From Diprion similis (Eukaryota > Arthropoda > Insecta > Hymenoptera > Diprionidae): a DNA stretch of 64,000 nt. The DNA is taken from contig NC_060115.1 of assembly GCF_021155765.1 (NCBI RefSeq), positions 12,194,493-12,258,492 on the forward strand, written 5' to 3'. Positions 1 to 12,743 of this stretch are shown piece by piece. Each line of letters starts with the position of its first letter. Position 1 is the stretch's first letter. Position numbers and translations under genes: made by a program. Below the pieces are notes generated by a model that had not been told where the DNA came from, did not search any database, and worked only from the letters and a program-made list of their open reading frames with translations.

Positions 1-3000
1 GAAAATCATACCGTACCTACGAACGGGAGTCATCGTATTTACAAAGGCTTGAAGTGGATCCAGGACGACGTGTATCAAGTGATTCCCGAGTACATCGACT
101 TCGCCGACTCTGAGAACGCGGAAAACGAGACTTCGACCGCATCGACCGAAGACGTAGTCTACCAGAACGTCGACGAACCCACCTTGAAGAACCAGACGAG
201 CTCGGATGAAGGTATGGAAAACGATGCTACCGAGTCCGTAGACCTGATCAGATCCGAACTCAACGGCTTGACGCAGAACTCGGGAAATTTCTCCTCCGGG
301 TTGCGGAGAACCCTGGCTGAACGTAAAACGTAAGCATATACTTGATGTTACCATATTTCCCCGTCTCTCTCCTCGAACTCTACCTAAAAACGATCCGCCA
401 TTCTTATTGCCTCGAGATTCTCGATCCTGTATCAAATTGATCTGTCCTGTATTCAGCTCTTTAATTATTCTAGTGGAAACATGTCGGCCTCCATCGACAG
501 GTAAGCCTTCTCCTTCAATCGAGATGACATGTACCAAAAATTGGTAAGCTCATATTGTATGTGAGAACGGAATTTGAGGCATTGATATGTGCACGAGTTT
601 GTTAACTGTTTAAGAGCACGCGAGTGGTTTTTTTCAAACTTAGAAATATAAAATATGCTGCACGCACAGTGTTCATCTCACACACACACATGTGTACAAA
701 TGTTACACCTACAATTTAAAACCTATAAATTTAATACCTATGTATGCTCGAGTTATTACCGCGGTTATATTTTACTCGGGGATGTATTTTCGTGCACGCT
801 TTGCATCGCGCACCGCGTCTCGATTTCTCCGGGCGTTGATTATAAACCAACGCTTCTCTCCTCTCTCTGTGTGCTATAACTCGAGGAGAGGATGCTTGCC
901 AAAAACATTTCTACTTATATACATATACGTGTTCCGCGGTTCCAACGACGAGTCGTATTCCTGGTATAACGCGGTGGACAGAAAGTCTAAAATTTTGCAA
1001 CCAATTCCGAGAATCGCGATCACTCCTATCTTTACTTGCCAAGTACAAGTAGATCTTCGTTCGAACGTTACGTTACTGTTTCCTTCGTACCCATATAGCG
1101 TCCCTCTACTTTGCACACCACAGACAAACCACCGCGATAACGACTGTCAAACGTGACAGGTATTCACGCCGGGATAACGATTCCACATCCGATTGACACC
1201 CGGTCTTTTTATATTCTCACTTTTTCCAACCAACTATAATTACTCCATTTACGCACGGTGTATTACGTATTCGTAAGCAACAGACGGTACACACGTGGCA
1301 AAGGTGGTTCGGGTACACGTGCACGCTCACAAGTTTGAGGCGCGATGATCGCCGGGAACCATCCGTGCGTCCCTCTGCGAGTAACGTAACTTTCGTGCAT
1401 GAGTGTGCGTGTGTGTGTGTGCGTGTGCGCGTGTGTGTTTTTTTTTCAAATAATCCCCCATCGCCTCGTGGCAACGGTAGCAATTTCTTTTATTTTATTA
1501 AGTCTAGACGTTTGTGTACTATATGCATTCGAGTCACTCTGATGCGCATAGGCGTAGTATTTGAATAATACCAGAGGTTCCAGGGCCCAGCGATTATCCG
1601 ACGCAACTGTATATTCGCTCCTCGCCTCCGTGCTCTCCGGTCTCTACCAAACACAGCTGAGCAATCAACTGACAATAAATGTTGACCACCCCTGTAATGA
1701 CCAGTGTCTAGTCTCCGAGTGCAGTTAGCCCGTTCTTATATCTGGTTATGTAATACATTTTAATTCAACGCTCCGACCTTGTCTATGCGTCTTCCTATAT
1801 GCATACGATACGTGCAACGTAGGTGCACGCATTCGACACTTGACTCGAAGTGTGGAACGGGCGGGAATCGAATCATTAAGAAAAATTCCTCTGATCACTC
1901 GACGACATCGGGACTTCGAAGAAAAAATTAAATCGAATCAGTAATTACGTGTTTGTCAACATTTCTCAACATTCTTTTATACACGGTCAGGTACACCTCG
2001 AGTAAAGTCGGTGCTTATAACCCAAGCTACGTATACTTTGATCGTATTACGATGACGCCAATCGTGAGCTACCTGCAGGCACACTTTCCTGGAGCGATCA
2101 GACAGACAGGCAAACAGAAAACGATAGACCGAGACAGACAGAGAGAGAGAGAGAGTGTGTGTGTGTGAGAGAGGAGAAGAGAAGACGTGAACAGGTAAGA
2201 AGCGTCTAGGAACGTGAGGTGGGCGCACCTAGACCCAGCGACATGTCTAGAATTGAACTCGGGTAGTGGAAATTGAAAGAAATCGCGTCCTCTCCTCCTC
2301 TCTGACCGGCTTCGTGCCACGCAAGTATGTCTTACTCCGGCAAGATAGTTAGGTAAAAGAGGCAACTCACCTTGGCTTATGGACGACGCGACGCGCCGGT
2401 GGTGGTCAGTGACTCCAATCTCCTGCCTTGAGAGGTAGAAGGGGGCAGCTGTTTGCCCCAGACGCTTGCTAGACAGGGGGGAAATGCCGGTACAATAATC
2501 TGTTAAATGCTAGGCAAGAGAGAAAGGTGCGCGGGGTTACGTGCCTCTGCACCAAGCGAGACGGTCATTCGTCCAGGTAGAGGGTCTGCAATCAATTATG
2601 CTAATCAACCTGTCGAACGATGCATATCACGACGACCACATGCAGAACCTCCCTGGAGCCTCTTCCGCTTCGCCTATCGTGTAACACACGTATTACCACG
2701 TTATACTCACATGCACGACGATTGGCTGTATTGTCTTAACGCCCTGCATGCGAACTCTGCGACATTTTATCAATTACCAGTATGCTAAACATTATTCGTG
2801 ATCCCTGCCATGCGGCAACGTTCACTTGCTGATGTAACCCGCCTGCGGTGTGTACCGAACTATGTAACGTATCAGCCAGGATATATAGTCACACTCACAC
2901 ATACACTTCACATTCTGGTTTTTAGTTGATAATTGGCAAGCAGTTTAATTGTAACACTTTTTCGGTATGCCAGCTTGAATTAGGCTTAGTTTTAATTCGG

Positions 3001-5825
3001 ATTGCGATTACATTTTCTTGATGCTTTTTTCATTTCTTGTGGTTGTGATCAACGATGTTAATTACCGCTTCATAGTTTCACGTGAATTTAACTTCTCTTT
3101 ACAGTAATTTGATTGAAAATTTTTCTCATGAAAACTTTTCAATCGTGTTTGAATAATAACAAATATTCTTATAGCAATAAAAAAGTTCCATGAATAATAT
3201 CATAAATTTAAATGACAATATAGTCACGCAAGCTTTTTTTTTTCTGGGAATTGAACTTAACGTAAATAACTTGATGTATGACATTTTTCGGAGAACGCAC
3301 CGTCTCATTAGAGAAAAAAACAAGGAAATTTCGTTTGGAAGTGTTTTCTAATGAAATCTTGAACCAGTAATGACCAGAATATAATCGTGACTGTCATATG
3401 TGGTAAACATTGCACGAAGTTTCGAATCTTGATTTTCACGTTTTACACAGCAGAGTGTGTGTAGCCTAACAGTTAACGGTGAGCTTAAACTAAGTGATTG
3501 CAAGATGCAAAATTGACGATTTGCGTTCTGTTCTTTATAGCCAGAAGCAAAAAACCATGGAAGAAATTATAAAGAGAGTCTTGTGGGTCACTGGACGTCT
3601 GAATTCCACTCAGCCGCGGATGGCAATGTTCTCTCCTACTTGTGAGTAAATCCTTCACATATCTCTTCATCACACGTCACAGTTTACACGATTGTTAGTT
3701 TGTCAGCTCAATCTTTTGTCATATCAAGTAAAATGAGTGCTTTACTGAACAATTGCAATAATCTTGCTGAGCCAAAAGGTTAATTTTTAATGCGGTTATA
3801 ACGCGGTTGGATCAAGAAGTTGTAGTCACAGTTACCGACGATTCAAACAGAGATGAGCAAACAGTCTTCATCCCAATACGACTATTTCCGACTCAATGCT
3901 CGAAAAGAAAAACTTCTTGAGATACAGCCACATTCTGTGGATAACATCTCGTAAATTTGCACTGGATTTTCCCAGGTCAAGTACCTCACAACACCGATGT
4001 CGAGACGTGGCGAGACCCGTACTCCATAAACATGGAGTTCCATTTGAACCTGACAACGGACCAGCATGTGGTGGCGGCTAAATTGCGACTCTTTAAATTG
4101 CCCCAAGTCAACGTAACTACATCAGCGACGAGCCTCGATGGCGCCGAAGATGAGGAGAAGAAGATCAGAATATCGGTCTTCTACTACACGAGATCTCTGA
4201 AGAAACATCGCTGTTAGTATCTCTCACATTTGATACTTCGTTACCCTGCGCGTCATTCCAGTTATATCGTTGACAAAAATTTTCCGGACCTAAAGTATTT
4301 TATAATTATAATTTTAACGGCCGTTTTTACTGTAGAAAGGATTGATACCGCAATTCATTGTAAAAATTGTTGGTATAACTATGAGAAAAATTTAAGACCG
4401 TTTGATCAGTATTCCGCATTGTAGACTGAACTTCATATTTTGTTTAGTTATATTGAACGTTTGTTTTTACTTTCCCAAATTTCCAGCCAAGAAAGTTTTG
4501 ATGGATTCGAAAATGACTTCGCTGACTGCCACCGGGGAACATCTGGCTCTAGACGCAAAACAGGGCTTGAGATTTTGGCGCAGTCACAACTCACACAACC
4601 ATGGAATTCTCGTCCAGGTCGAGGACCAGGATGGACGCCCCTTGCAGCCGAGTCGCTATATACAAACACCGAATTGCGAAAACTCAACGGATTCGAACCA
4701 GCAGGATGATAAGGCATGTGAGTGTGTGACCTAACAATACTAATCCAGCCAGTCGCGGGATAATCCCGGGAGATTTTTGCCTACCAAATTATTTTGCAAA
4801 ATTCTCTGCGAGTTGAGATCCTATGGATGAAGTCGTGAAGATGTGCAGAGAAATTCCCTGCGAATTTCGGGATTGCCTTAATCTTTAATTTCTTATTTTA
4901 TTCTTTCAAAAAACTGAAAGAAAGATTATTCTGCATTTCTCAAAATAATCCGATTTTTACTTTCAAACGAATCTGCGAAGTTTACGGGGTTTTAAATTTC
5001 CAAGGTCTAGATTCTCGCGAACGACTATACTTTATTTTTATTTACCATTCAAAATATTCAAGGCAGTCTGAGACTGACCTACAGTTATTTTTATCTGCGG
5101 AAGAAAATAACCAACCGAGTCCATGCGGGATAAATTCGTTCAAATGAATTGAATAGATTCGACTCAAGCTTCTTTCCAATGCAGAAGCTTGTGAAATCAA
5201 GTAAATGTTTTGTTTGTCGTGTGCACTACGAGTCCGTTTAAAAATTGGGAGAGATTCACAAGAAATGCATATTTGTAGAGTAAACTCAGTATTTTTACTG
5301 CCGACTAAACAAAGCACTGGATAAATTTACAAACAAGTAATTCTTTCAACTTTCGTAGAAAACCATTAAAAAAAACAAATTAGCAGAAAATATGATAAAT
5401 TGTAAGAATTTTCAAAGAAAGCAAAGAAATTGAAAGAGCAATTAACGCAACTAGTCTCAATAATTTTACAGTGTTTTGATAAATTTCTCAAAGAAGGGGT
5501 TTCGCGCGAATAAATATCACTTGGAATGTTTAAAATTTTTATGACTACCACGCACACTCACACGTTACTGACATCACAGCTTATAATAATTTCAGATATT
5601 ACTTGAAGTGTGATAAATTATTCTAACACTTGGATTTCAATATACCTATAACAGTTGCCGTTTTTGTCTGTTGAAATCAATACCCGATGCAATTAATGTT
5701 TAACATTTGATTTTTCGCATTTGAAAACAGATCAACGAGTCCCTGCACTCTTCGTTGGAGCCTGTACTCGTTACGTTCGTTTCGTAGACGGTGAGGTTGT
5801 CACCTACGAAGATTTTCGTCCGTAA
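1..5825 (+). CDS. Secreted TGF-beta prodomain-like protein without a cystine-knot ligand (5' partial)
   Basis: The exons are <1-329, 474-500 (a 27 nt microexon), 3541-3641, 3976-4212, 4487-4717 and 5731-5825, with TAA at 5823-5825. All junctions are GT..AG and the phases join without a stop, giving 339 visible residues. The N-terminal part is acidic and Ser/Thr-rich. The 3976 and 4487 exons read like a BMP-type propeptide: VVAAKLRLFK, then KIRISVFYY, then KQGLRFWR and NHGILVQVEDQDGRPL, the usual order of the family's beta-strand and tryptophan motifs. Seven N-glycosylation sequons (for example NQTS, NFSS, NLTT, NVTT, NSTD) and only three cysteines are visible. The last exon (VPALFVGACTRY...) resembles the end of a prodomain and then stops, with no furin site and no seven-cysteine ligand. 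The signal peptide would lie upstream of the window. Drosophila anachronism, a glial secreted glycoprotein, is the best candidate I know, but this is recalled and not aligned. The exon chain is fairly secure; the gene name is not. Confidence 0.72.
501..3540 (+). other. Large intron of the prodomain-like gene
   Basis: This is about 3 kb between the microexon donor (CAG|gtaagc) and the acceptor before 3541. The phase is 2 on both sides, so no further exon is required. It holds a GT/GC tract at 1401-1438 and a GA-to-GT tract at 2132-2183. Short open frames on both strands here show no recognisable protein features. Confidence 0.5.
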
Positions 5826-5931
5826 TACGACAGCGAACCGACGAATGAAGAGATGGTCATACAGTACTAAGGATGAAACAGCCAAATTTAAGCATTTCTT
5901 ATGAATTCAAGTCAAGTAAATTACGGACCAA

Positions 5932-5965
<34 letters not shown>

Positions 5966-6900
5966 TACATGGGTTAAACATAAACGAATAAGTGAAGAGC
6001 GAATTATCAGCGCAAATCATCGGGGAAAGAATCTCTTAAAAATCTTAGCAATGTAAAAATAATATTCTTCGCTGTAACTGAAAGAAGAAATATCGAATAA
6101 TAATATATGAATACGTACGTGCTTCGTACAGTTTCAGTTAGTGCAACGTACAGACTGTTCTTAACAATAACTTAAAGATAAAAATGCGTTTAAAAAAATT
6201 AACAGTGTCTAGATATAGAAGATAGATTATAAATTTCATATTATTACACACACACACACGATGTATATTACTTATTTAATTTTACGTGCTAATTTTAGAA
6301 TAGACGTGACGGTGGTTCCGAATATTGTACATATAGCAGCAGCAACATACATGCAGTTTGAACGTAGTAAATATTATTGTCGTTATTAGTGAATGAATAT
6401 TACCATTACCATTTTTACTATTAATAACATTATTATGATTAGTACTATGGCAGTGTTAACGTTGATATGTTTACTGTCATCGTGACTATTGACGTTACGT
6501 TTTCACCTTAAAAATTTAGATTAGGATCCAGATTTCTTTACATAGGTACACGAATACTTAGTTAATCGCATATAACATACAAGTTTTATGTACTTTATTA
6601 CTTATTCTCAATGATGTTATATACATATGTATCGTTAACTTTAATGATCAGAGACGTAAGGCCTTAATAATTATTATAAACTTATGATTACAAAGCTAAT
6701 TGTATAGCCTTATGCCCAAATTCTTATGTAACTATTTATAGCTATCTTTAAATTTAATCTAAGAAAAGTAAGAAAAACAAAAGAATGACAGTATAGTCAG
6801 CTTTTTGAAAGTATGCACAGCTCAGATGAACCGTTGTATATAATGTATATTTTTATTTGTGCGTATCAATAAATATTTTACCAATATTTACGTGAATAAA
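5826..6900 (+). other. Probable 3' UTR with poly(A) signals
   Basis: This AT-rich sequence follows the stop codon at 5823-5825. It contains an AT dinucleotide tract (5934-5963) and two AATAAA hexamers (6868-6873 and 6895-6900). The hexamers are the likely cleavage signals for the prodomain-like gene. Confidence 0.5.
5934..5963. repeat. AT dinucleotide microsatellite
   Basis: An uninterrupted AT repeat of about 15 units lies in the presumed 3' UTR of the prodomain-like gene. Confidence 0.9.
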
Positions 6901-7081
6901 TTCAATTGCGACATGCAAGCTGTATCCAATCTATATCTCGTTACGTGTCAGAATCTATTTACTATGGACATGCGGTAATTCCGACAACTATCAAGCAGCT
7001 TTTCAGGGTTACCATTTTTATTTCTTTGTACTTAAAAAATATTGCAGCGTTTGTCACACTTTAGATATTATACCATATCAA

Positions 7082-7812
7082 GGGTGACTATGATAAGGTG
7101 ACCAACCTCTGCCAGAGTTTAGTTATGCGATATTTAAAAAAAACCTCTTTGTATGATTTTGAAATGAAATGCGACGAACTTTTTGATGAAGATATATGTA
7201 AATAAATTGCTTATGGGTTAGAAAATAGCTGCGTATTTGAGGGATGCGTGGCATGCGTATGACTATCAGGAAATACGAAAATAATTACACGGTGTGAGAA
7301 ACAAATTATTTTGCCATTTTTCGAATATAATTAATTTTCTCGAGTTTTGCGATGAATAAACCAATCCGTTATTCATTTTTTTATTTTTTGCAGTTTTTAT
7401 GTACAATAAGAATCAAATGGCTCTTTTTTGCAGTTTTTATGTACAATAAGAATCAAATGGCTCGATCGATAAAGCTGCATTTTGATAGAGTGGGTTGAAT
7501 GAAAGAGTATTTTCCAAAGTGAATGTTTGCTGGGCGCAAACAAGTGTACCGTATTCTAAACATTTTTCAAAGTCACATCATTAGCTAACCGAAAAAAGAT
7601 GTCTAAAATTTTTAGATACAGGTTTCATGTTTGTCGTTTCAAAAATTCAAGAACTGCCGATTAAAGGATACTTCATGGGGGCCCAAAGCCTTTTGGAAAA
7701 GTCCACGCCATTGAAAAGTTCGTCAAGTTTCTTTTCAAAATATTGCAAAAAGTATTTCAAAATATCACATGACTGACTACTGGCAGAGGGTGGCCACCTT
7801 ATCGCGGTCATT
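7082..7812. mobile_element. Non-autonomous element with imperfect ~120 bp inverted ends
   Basis: The left end contains GATAAGGTGACCAACCTCTG and the right end, read on the minus strand, contains GATAAGGTGGCCACCCTCTG. The similarity continues inward for about 100 bp (TGCGATATTT against TGTGATATTT, then GACGAACTTTT on both arms). There is no transposase frame inside, so this is best called a degraded MITE-like DNA element. Its exact ends and target duplication are unclear. Confidence 0.6.
7384..7463. repeat. Two-copy 40 bp tandem repeat
   Basis: The units at 7384-7423 and 7424-7463 are identical, each starting TTTTTTGCAG and ending AATGGCTC. Perfect identity suggests a recent duplication inside an otherwise degraded inverted-repeat element. 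Confidence 0.9.
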
Positions 7813-9248
7813 CATATACCTTTAGTGTTGTCGCGAAAAGTTTAAACGCGTTACTTCAGGGCTCGATATCTCTGTCGAAAAACAAGATAGAGAAAAAGTT
7901 GGAACATTCTTCGGAAGCCTAGAAGTTTTCTGCGTACAATCATTCATTGCTTACCACTGAAAAAATAGCGACGTCAGCTATCACAATCCATAGTTTAATA
8001 GAGGAGTTATTTTTTGCAGTCTGTCACGGTAGGTAAGTTTGACTCGTCGTCGCTCGTTGGTGACCATCTTTAAAATATTCTAGAAAAAATTGGTGCCCTC
8101 TTCAAAAGATTACCAAAACTAATGTGATTAGTAATTCGGTGAAATCTCAAAAAATTTAGAGCCCCAGGTGTTTGAAAGTGCAAAGATACGATCTTGGAAA
8201 TGGATGAAGCTAGACGATCCGCTATTAGCTCAAAATTTTCAGAAAACTTGTTATTATTCAATTTCGTGAACAGCTATTCGATCGCATTGCACCATTCGCA
8301 GAAATTGGATTTGAATTTTTTGAATTTTGGTAAAACTCTCAGGGAATCAGCCGGCTCCGCTCGTCACCCTACTTGAGCCACAAGTTATTTATACGCAATA
8401 TGCACATTTCCACGGTAGAATATTGATTAAGCTGCAAAAAAAAAAAATGATCAAGCAAATTTTGATAACGTTACGAGTTTCATTTGCACTCTTTAGCCGT
8501 TCTGAAGTACCGAATTATCTGTTGACGGTGAAAATAGACAAAACAAAACTTTCATCTTATATATTCTTACTAATCACCGCATTCTTGATTGCTTCACGTA
8601 TTAGTTAGTATCTGATACTGTCTGCTCATGCAATATGCTACAAATCAATGAAGCATGAATTTTTCGAAAGGAATACTATCTTTTGGGAAAACCCATAGGA
8701 AATCAATCTATACTGCATATTGTTAACATTTTTTAACCCGTGAGCAAGACGTCCGTGAAAGTAATAAAAAAATTATTTTACTTGCAAATTAGCCAATCGG
8801 AAGTATTCCAAGATCATTGATTAAATTCGTAAAGGTATTCAATGGATTACAATTTTTCTGATTATCTAATAAATTTTAAATTAATATTTCTGTAGGGAAT
8901 CCAGTTCCCTACAACCTGGTGAGTGTGATTTTTTCAAATAAGCGTATAGTTCTATAGATATAATGAAACTCATGAAATCTTCGCTTGAATTTTGCCAAAT
9001 CCATCATGATTTGTAACAATGTATGTAGAAAAACAAAAATCGCAGAAAAAATTAATTTTCTATCTAATCAGTGGAAAAGTAGTACCACATTTTGTTTTGC
9101 TGAATCTTCAGTTAGAAAAATTTATATGAACAAAGTTGTAGTGAGACGAATTCACGAGTGAATGATCTTATAAAAAAATTGATCACATGTCAACCTCATA
9201 TTATTGAGACAATTTATAAACATGTATGCGCCACGGGCGTGCTATTTA

Positions 9249-9270
9249 CCCCCCCCCCCCCCCCCCCCCC
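9249..9270. repeat. Poly-C homopolymer (22 nt)
   Basis: A run of 22 C on the plus strand is unusual in this AT-rich background. Its exact length is prone to sequencing error. Confidence 0.85.
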
Positions 9271-9673
9271 AAAGTTGTAAAACCATCTTTTACGCTCTAG
9301 GGACATAATAGCTCTAAAAAAAATAAAAATCTCATCGTCATAGTTCCTACTCAAGAGTTTATTCCGTACATATTTTAAAAATAGGTAAATTGTCAACGTT
9401 ACCGAAATTTCTATCGTACTTACGTTCAAAAGTAGTCGGAAATCATTTTTCGCCAGGAAATGCAATCTCCATAAATTGTATTAAAGTGTTCTCGTATGTC
9501 TTAAGATAGCGCTGCAGCACCTGCGTTGTTTTCGAAGTGATTTTTCAAACGAAGTAGAGTATTTCGGGTAAAATGGAATAATTTAAAAGTTTCAAAAACC
9601 AAAAATATTTTCTTTTATCATTTTTGGAAGGGGTGCGTTTTTTTTTTCTTGTTGAAATTATGGCAACATTAGA

Positions 9674-11067
9674 ATGAGTTTGTTCGAAATAGATCAAAAT
9701 AACTTGTTCTCGGTGCTGAAAAGTCCGTCGCGCCCCACTTTCTCTTACATCAGCAAGACTTTGTTCGCCGCCGACATTGATCGGTTAGTATCACCGCTAT
9801 ACTGCAACACTATTGTAATAACGTTATATTCATGCAATGTTATTATACCCTATTTATAGGAAGTATTCTCTCAATGTTTTTTTAAATATTTTGCGTCGTG
9901 TGGAATAAGACGGATAGTGTGAAACGCAAAAGGATGGAAATGGAAGAGGTGTATGGCCGATTGTAAATATAACACACGTACCTGCGTTGCAGACGTATTT
10001 ACGTGGCACGTGGACCCACGGGAATATCTTTGGCTCATGCATAAGTCATTTACCGGACAGGCAGACACTTGACTTTGTTGGGAAGCATATTGAAAGTACT
10101 CGACTTCTGGCTAATCTCAATAATCGAATACTATATAAAGTACAGAGAAATACTGTATAGTTATATCCATTTAGATATGTTTTCTGCAACGAATAGTCGT
10201 ATCAGCTCGGCCAGGTACCTGTAGTCATACTTAGATCTCAATGTCAGATATGCGGGGTAGTTGTTCTGAGGCGAAAGATTTTATTATTTAAGGATAAATG
10301 GGTTATCTATACGGATATGTATACTAGCAGTCCGTTGCGGCCCCGCCCGTGAATACTTTAAACTGCTTCTTATTGCAAAACTACTAGACATAGCCTCGTG
10401 CTCTTGCGAATTTTTTGTGGAGCTCATCGAGACCTTGCAGACCCTTGACTGTAACTTTCCGTAACTCTATCTTTAAGATTTTAGTGAGCGTTTACATAAG
10501 TGTTTGATCCCATTTAGACTTGGCTTACGAATATCGTTATACATATTTCCAAAACTATCGATCTTGTTGTAACTAAATATAACCGAAAACCTGACCTGAC
10601 GTTGGGGCTATCAACAGAAAAAAGAATCAGAATCGGTTTAGTAGTTCTGAAGTTATAAAGCAAACATATGGACAGAGACAGAGAGTGCGACGTTGAGTTT
10701 TATGTGGGTATGTGTGGATATGGATGGCTCAAATATTGTGACACCACTACGCAGCCATTGTGATCTAATTACCGTGCATGAAATTCAACGGAACATCCAG
10801 CTTTCAACGGTTACTAACTCAAAAATACTGCCAACTTCTGAAAGCGATCCGTTAAAATCCGAAGTTAGTTACGTTATTTGGGCAATAATGTCACCCAATA
10901 ATATTATTCGTGACTAATCGAAGTTACCTTATTAATTTTTTACTCTAGTTTTGTTTCAGGTACATTTAAGAAAGTGTAATCTCAGGCACCAACGATTCCC
11001 ACTTCTTCGATAATACAGGTCCGCACAAGAGCGCGGTTACATTTGGGACCACTTTCACAAATATTAG
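9674..11067 (+). CDS. Weak candidate: small two-exon ORF
   Basis: The ATG at 9674 opens a frame starting MSLFEIDQNNLFSVLK, with coding-like composition, to a possible donor after 9783 (GATCG|gttagt). The two leftover bases could join an acceptor at 11018 (aatacag|GTCC), giving RSAQERGYIWDHFHKY and TAG at 11065-11067, about 52 residues in all. I recognise no family. The second exon is chosen only by phase and could easily be chance. The first exon could instead belong to a larger gene or be a pseudogene fragment. Confidence 0.15.
10560..10700 (+). mobile_element. Possible transposon-tail remnant
   Basis: The stretch has the form 'ATCAGAATCGGTTTAGTAGT ... ttctgaagttataaagcaaacatatggacagagacagag'. 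This resembles the 3' tails of many insect transposons and SINE- or LINE-like elements (a phrase about a shared 'GTTCAGTAGTTT' core followed by an ACAGAC-rich tail). No coding part is visible, so the element class is undetermined. Confidence 0.25.
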
Positions 11068-12567
11068 CACTCCCGAAAAAGAACTTTCAGAAAAAAAGAA
11101 AGAACGAGAAGAGATAGATCTCAATGTAATATAAAACTACATTCATATGATATACACTACGTCACATTCAGTATGTTTAGATAAAAACGTGTTTAAACAG
11201 AAAATAGATGCGAATTACAGGTTAAATGAAATAAAAGTACCTATATACAATAAAGTTTTGATTACACTGGCCAACAGTAGTTTTGTTGCTCTTGATATTT
11301 GAATAGTTTTGTTGAGATTTGATAAAAACGACCCTAGGAGTAAGTGTGGTTTTTCGAAATTGGCTCTAATTATTTATTTTAGCAACATCTTCATATATGA
11401 CTTAGAAATGCAATATTTTTTAATACCTAAAATTTCTCACGAAATACTACACAGAACAGCAGAAGAAGAAAAAATTTTTGTTGCCCCGATTTTCTCCGTG
11501 AATTTTAGAAACCATCACTCCCCGTACAATATTACAATAACATAAAAACGAGCACCAATCTAATGTAAAGCGCACTTTCAGACTCATATCACAGCCTAAG
11601 TTTTTATAGTTGCTTACCATTTATTGGACAATATTTTTATAATTAAAATCTTTTACGTTGGAATTTTACATGTTTAAATCTACTAAAAATTCTACTTTCT
11701 CTAAATTTTTGGAGAAGTTCTGGATAATTTCATTGTGTTGTTGTGATTATTTCGAGGTTGGTTAACCATTGGTTCGTTATTACAAAATTTTGTGAATCAC
11801 TTAAAAAGGAATCTCCAAAATTTATTTAATCGTGAAACGAATCTCACGACGATCGGAACAAAAAGTAAAATATTTACAATTCTTTTAAGAATTGTAGGAA
11901 AAGCCGAAACTTCGAGAAGGTTCAAATATGTATTCATAAATTAATAGTGATAGCGTGGAAAAATGAGATTAAAATAAATTAGGGTTCTTAGAAATGCTAT
12001 TAACACATAAAAAAAATTTTTAACAAAATTAATGATGTGGGAGTGAAAATTGCTTGATTTATCATGAAATGCGCTGTATATTTCGAGTCTGATACGGTAT
12101 CCACCGACAATTTATAGAAAGAAACGAACGAAACTTGCGGATGAAAGTAGTTGCGTAGAAAATTCCAATTAAATGATGAGAAAAAAATAATCAATGATCC
12201 GACCAATGAATTCATTCTCAAAATTTAACGGTTTTAACATATTGGAGCGTGAAAAATTTAAGATAAAAGTAATGAGTACGTTTTCCGGCAAGGGAAAGAC
12301 ATTCTTCGACTCGTTCGATTTTCGGGATTGTCGGTTATTTTTCTCATCGATTAGAATATTCAAAGTTTTTACTTGAAGCATTAGTCCCGAATGACGCATT
12401 AAAAACAGATTTTTATCAACCTAATTCTGTTTGTTTCAATATACTAGCTTTGTGCCAGACTTGATTTATAAGTTATAGTGGCGATCTTGTTTGCACAGCA
12501 GCAGAACAGCTAATATGCTACTAGCAGTGGTTATTCGAATATTCAAATTCCCTAATTCCTTTCGAGA

Positions 12568-12720
12568 ATGCCTCATACTACGAAAACAATGCGAGACATA
12601 AAAATCGGCGGGTGCCTTATCACAGACTACCCCGCATACACCGTAACCACCTTCAGACCTGTAGGAGAAAAAGCGGGAAGTATGAAGGACTCTTTGCAAG
12701 CCTGCTTCTGCAGCCGTTGA
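12568..12720 (+). CDS. Unrecognised 50-residue ORF
   Basis: The ATG at 12568 runs to TGA at 12718-12720, starting MPHTTKTMRDIKIGGCLITD. An in-frame TAA stands just upstream (12553-12555). No splice sites, signal peptide or known domain are evident. The stop overlaps the start of a 28 bp palindrome (12716-12743), so this may be part of a mobile element rather than a gene. Confidence 0.15.
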   Translation: MPHTTKTMRDIKIGGCLITDYPAYTVTTFRPVGEKAGSMKDSLQACFCSR

Positions 12721-12743
12721 CTGAGGACATATCCTCAGTCAAC
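12716..12743. repeat. 28 bp near-perfect palindrome carrying a dispersed motif
   Basis: The halves are GTTGACTGAGGACA and TATCCTCAGTCAAC, complementary except at the two central-flanking positions. The half-site GTTGACTGA(G/A)GA recurs at 13312, 28728 and 29520, and in weaker form at 29785. Confidence 0.85.
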
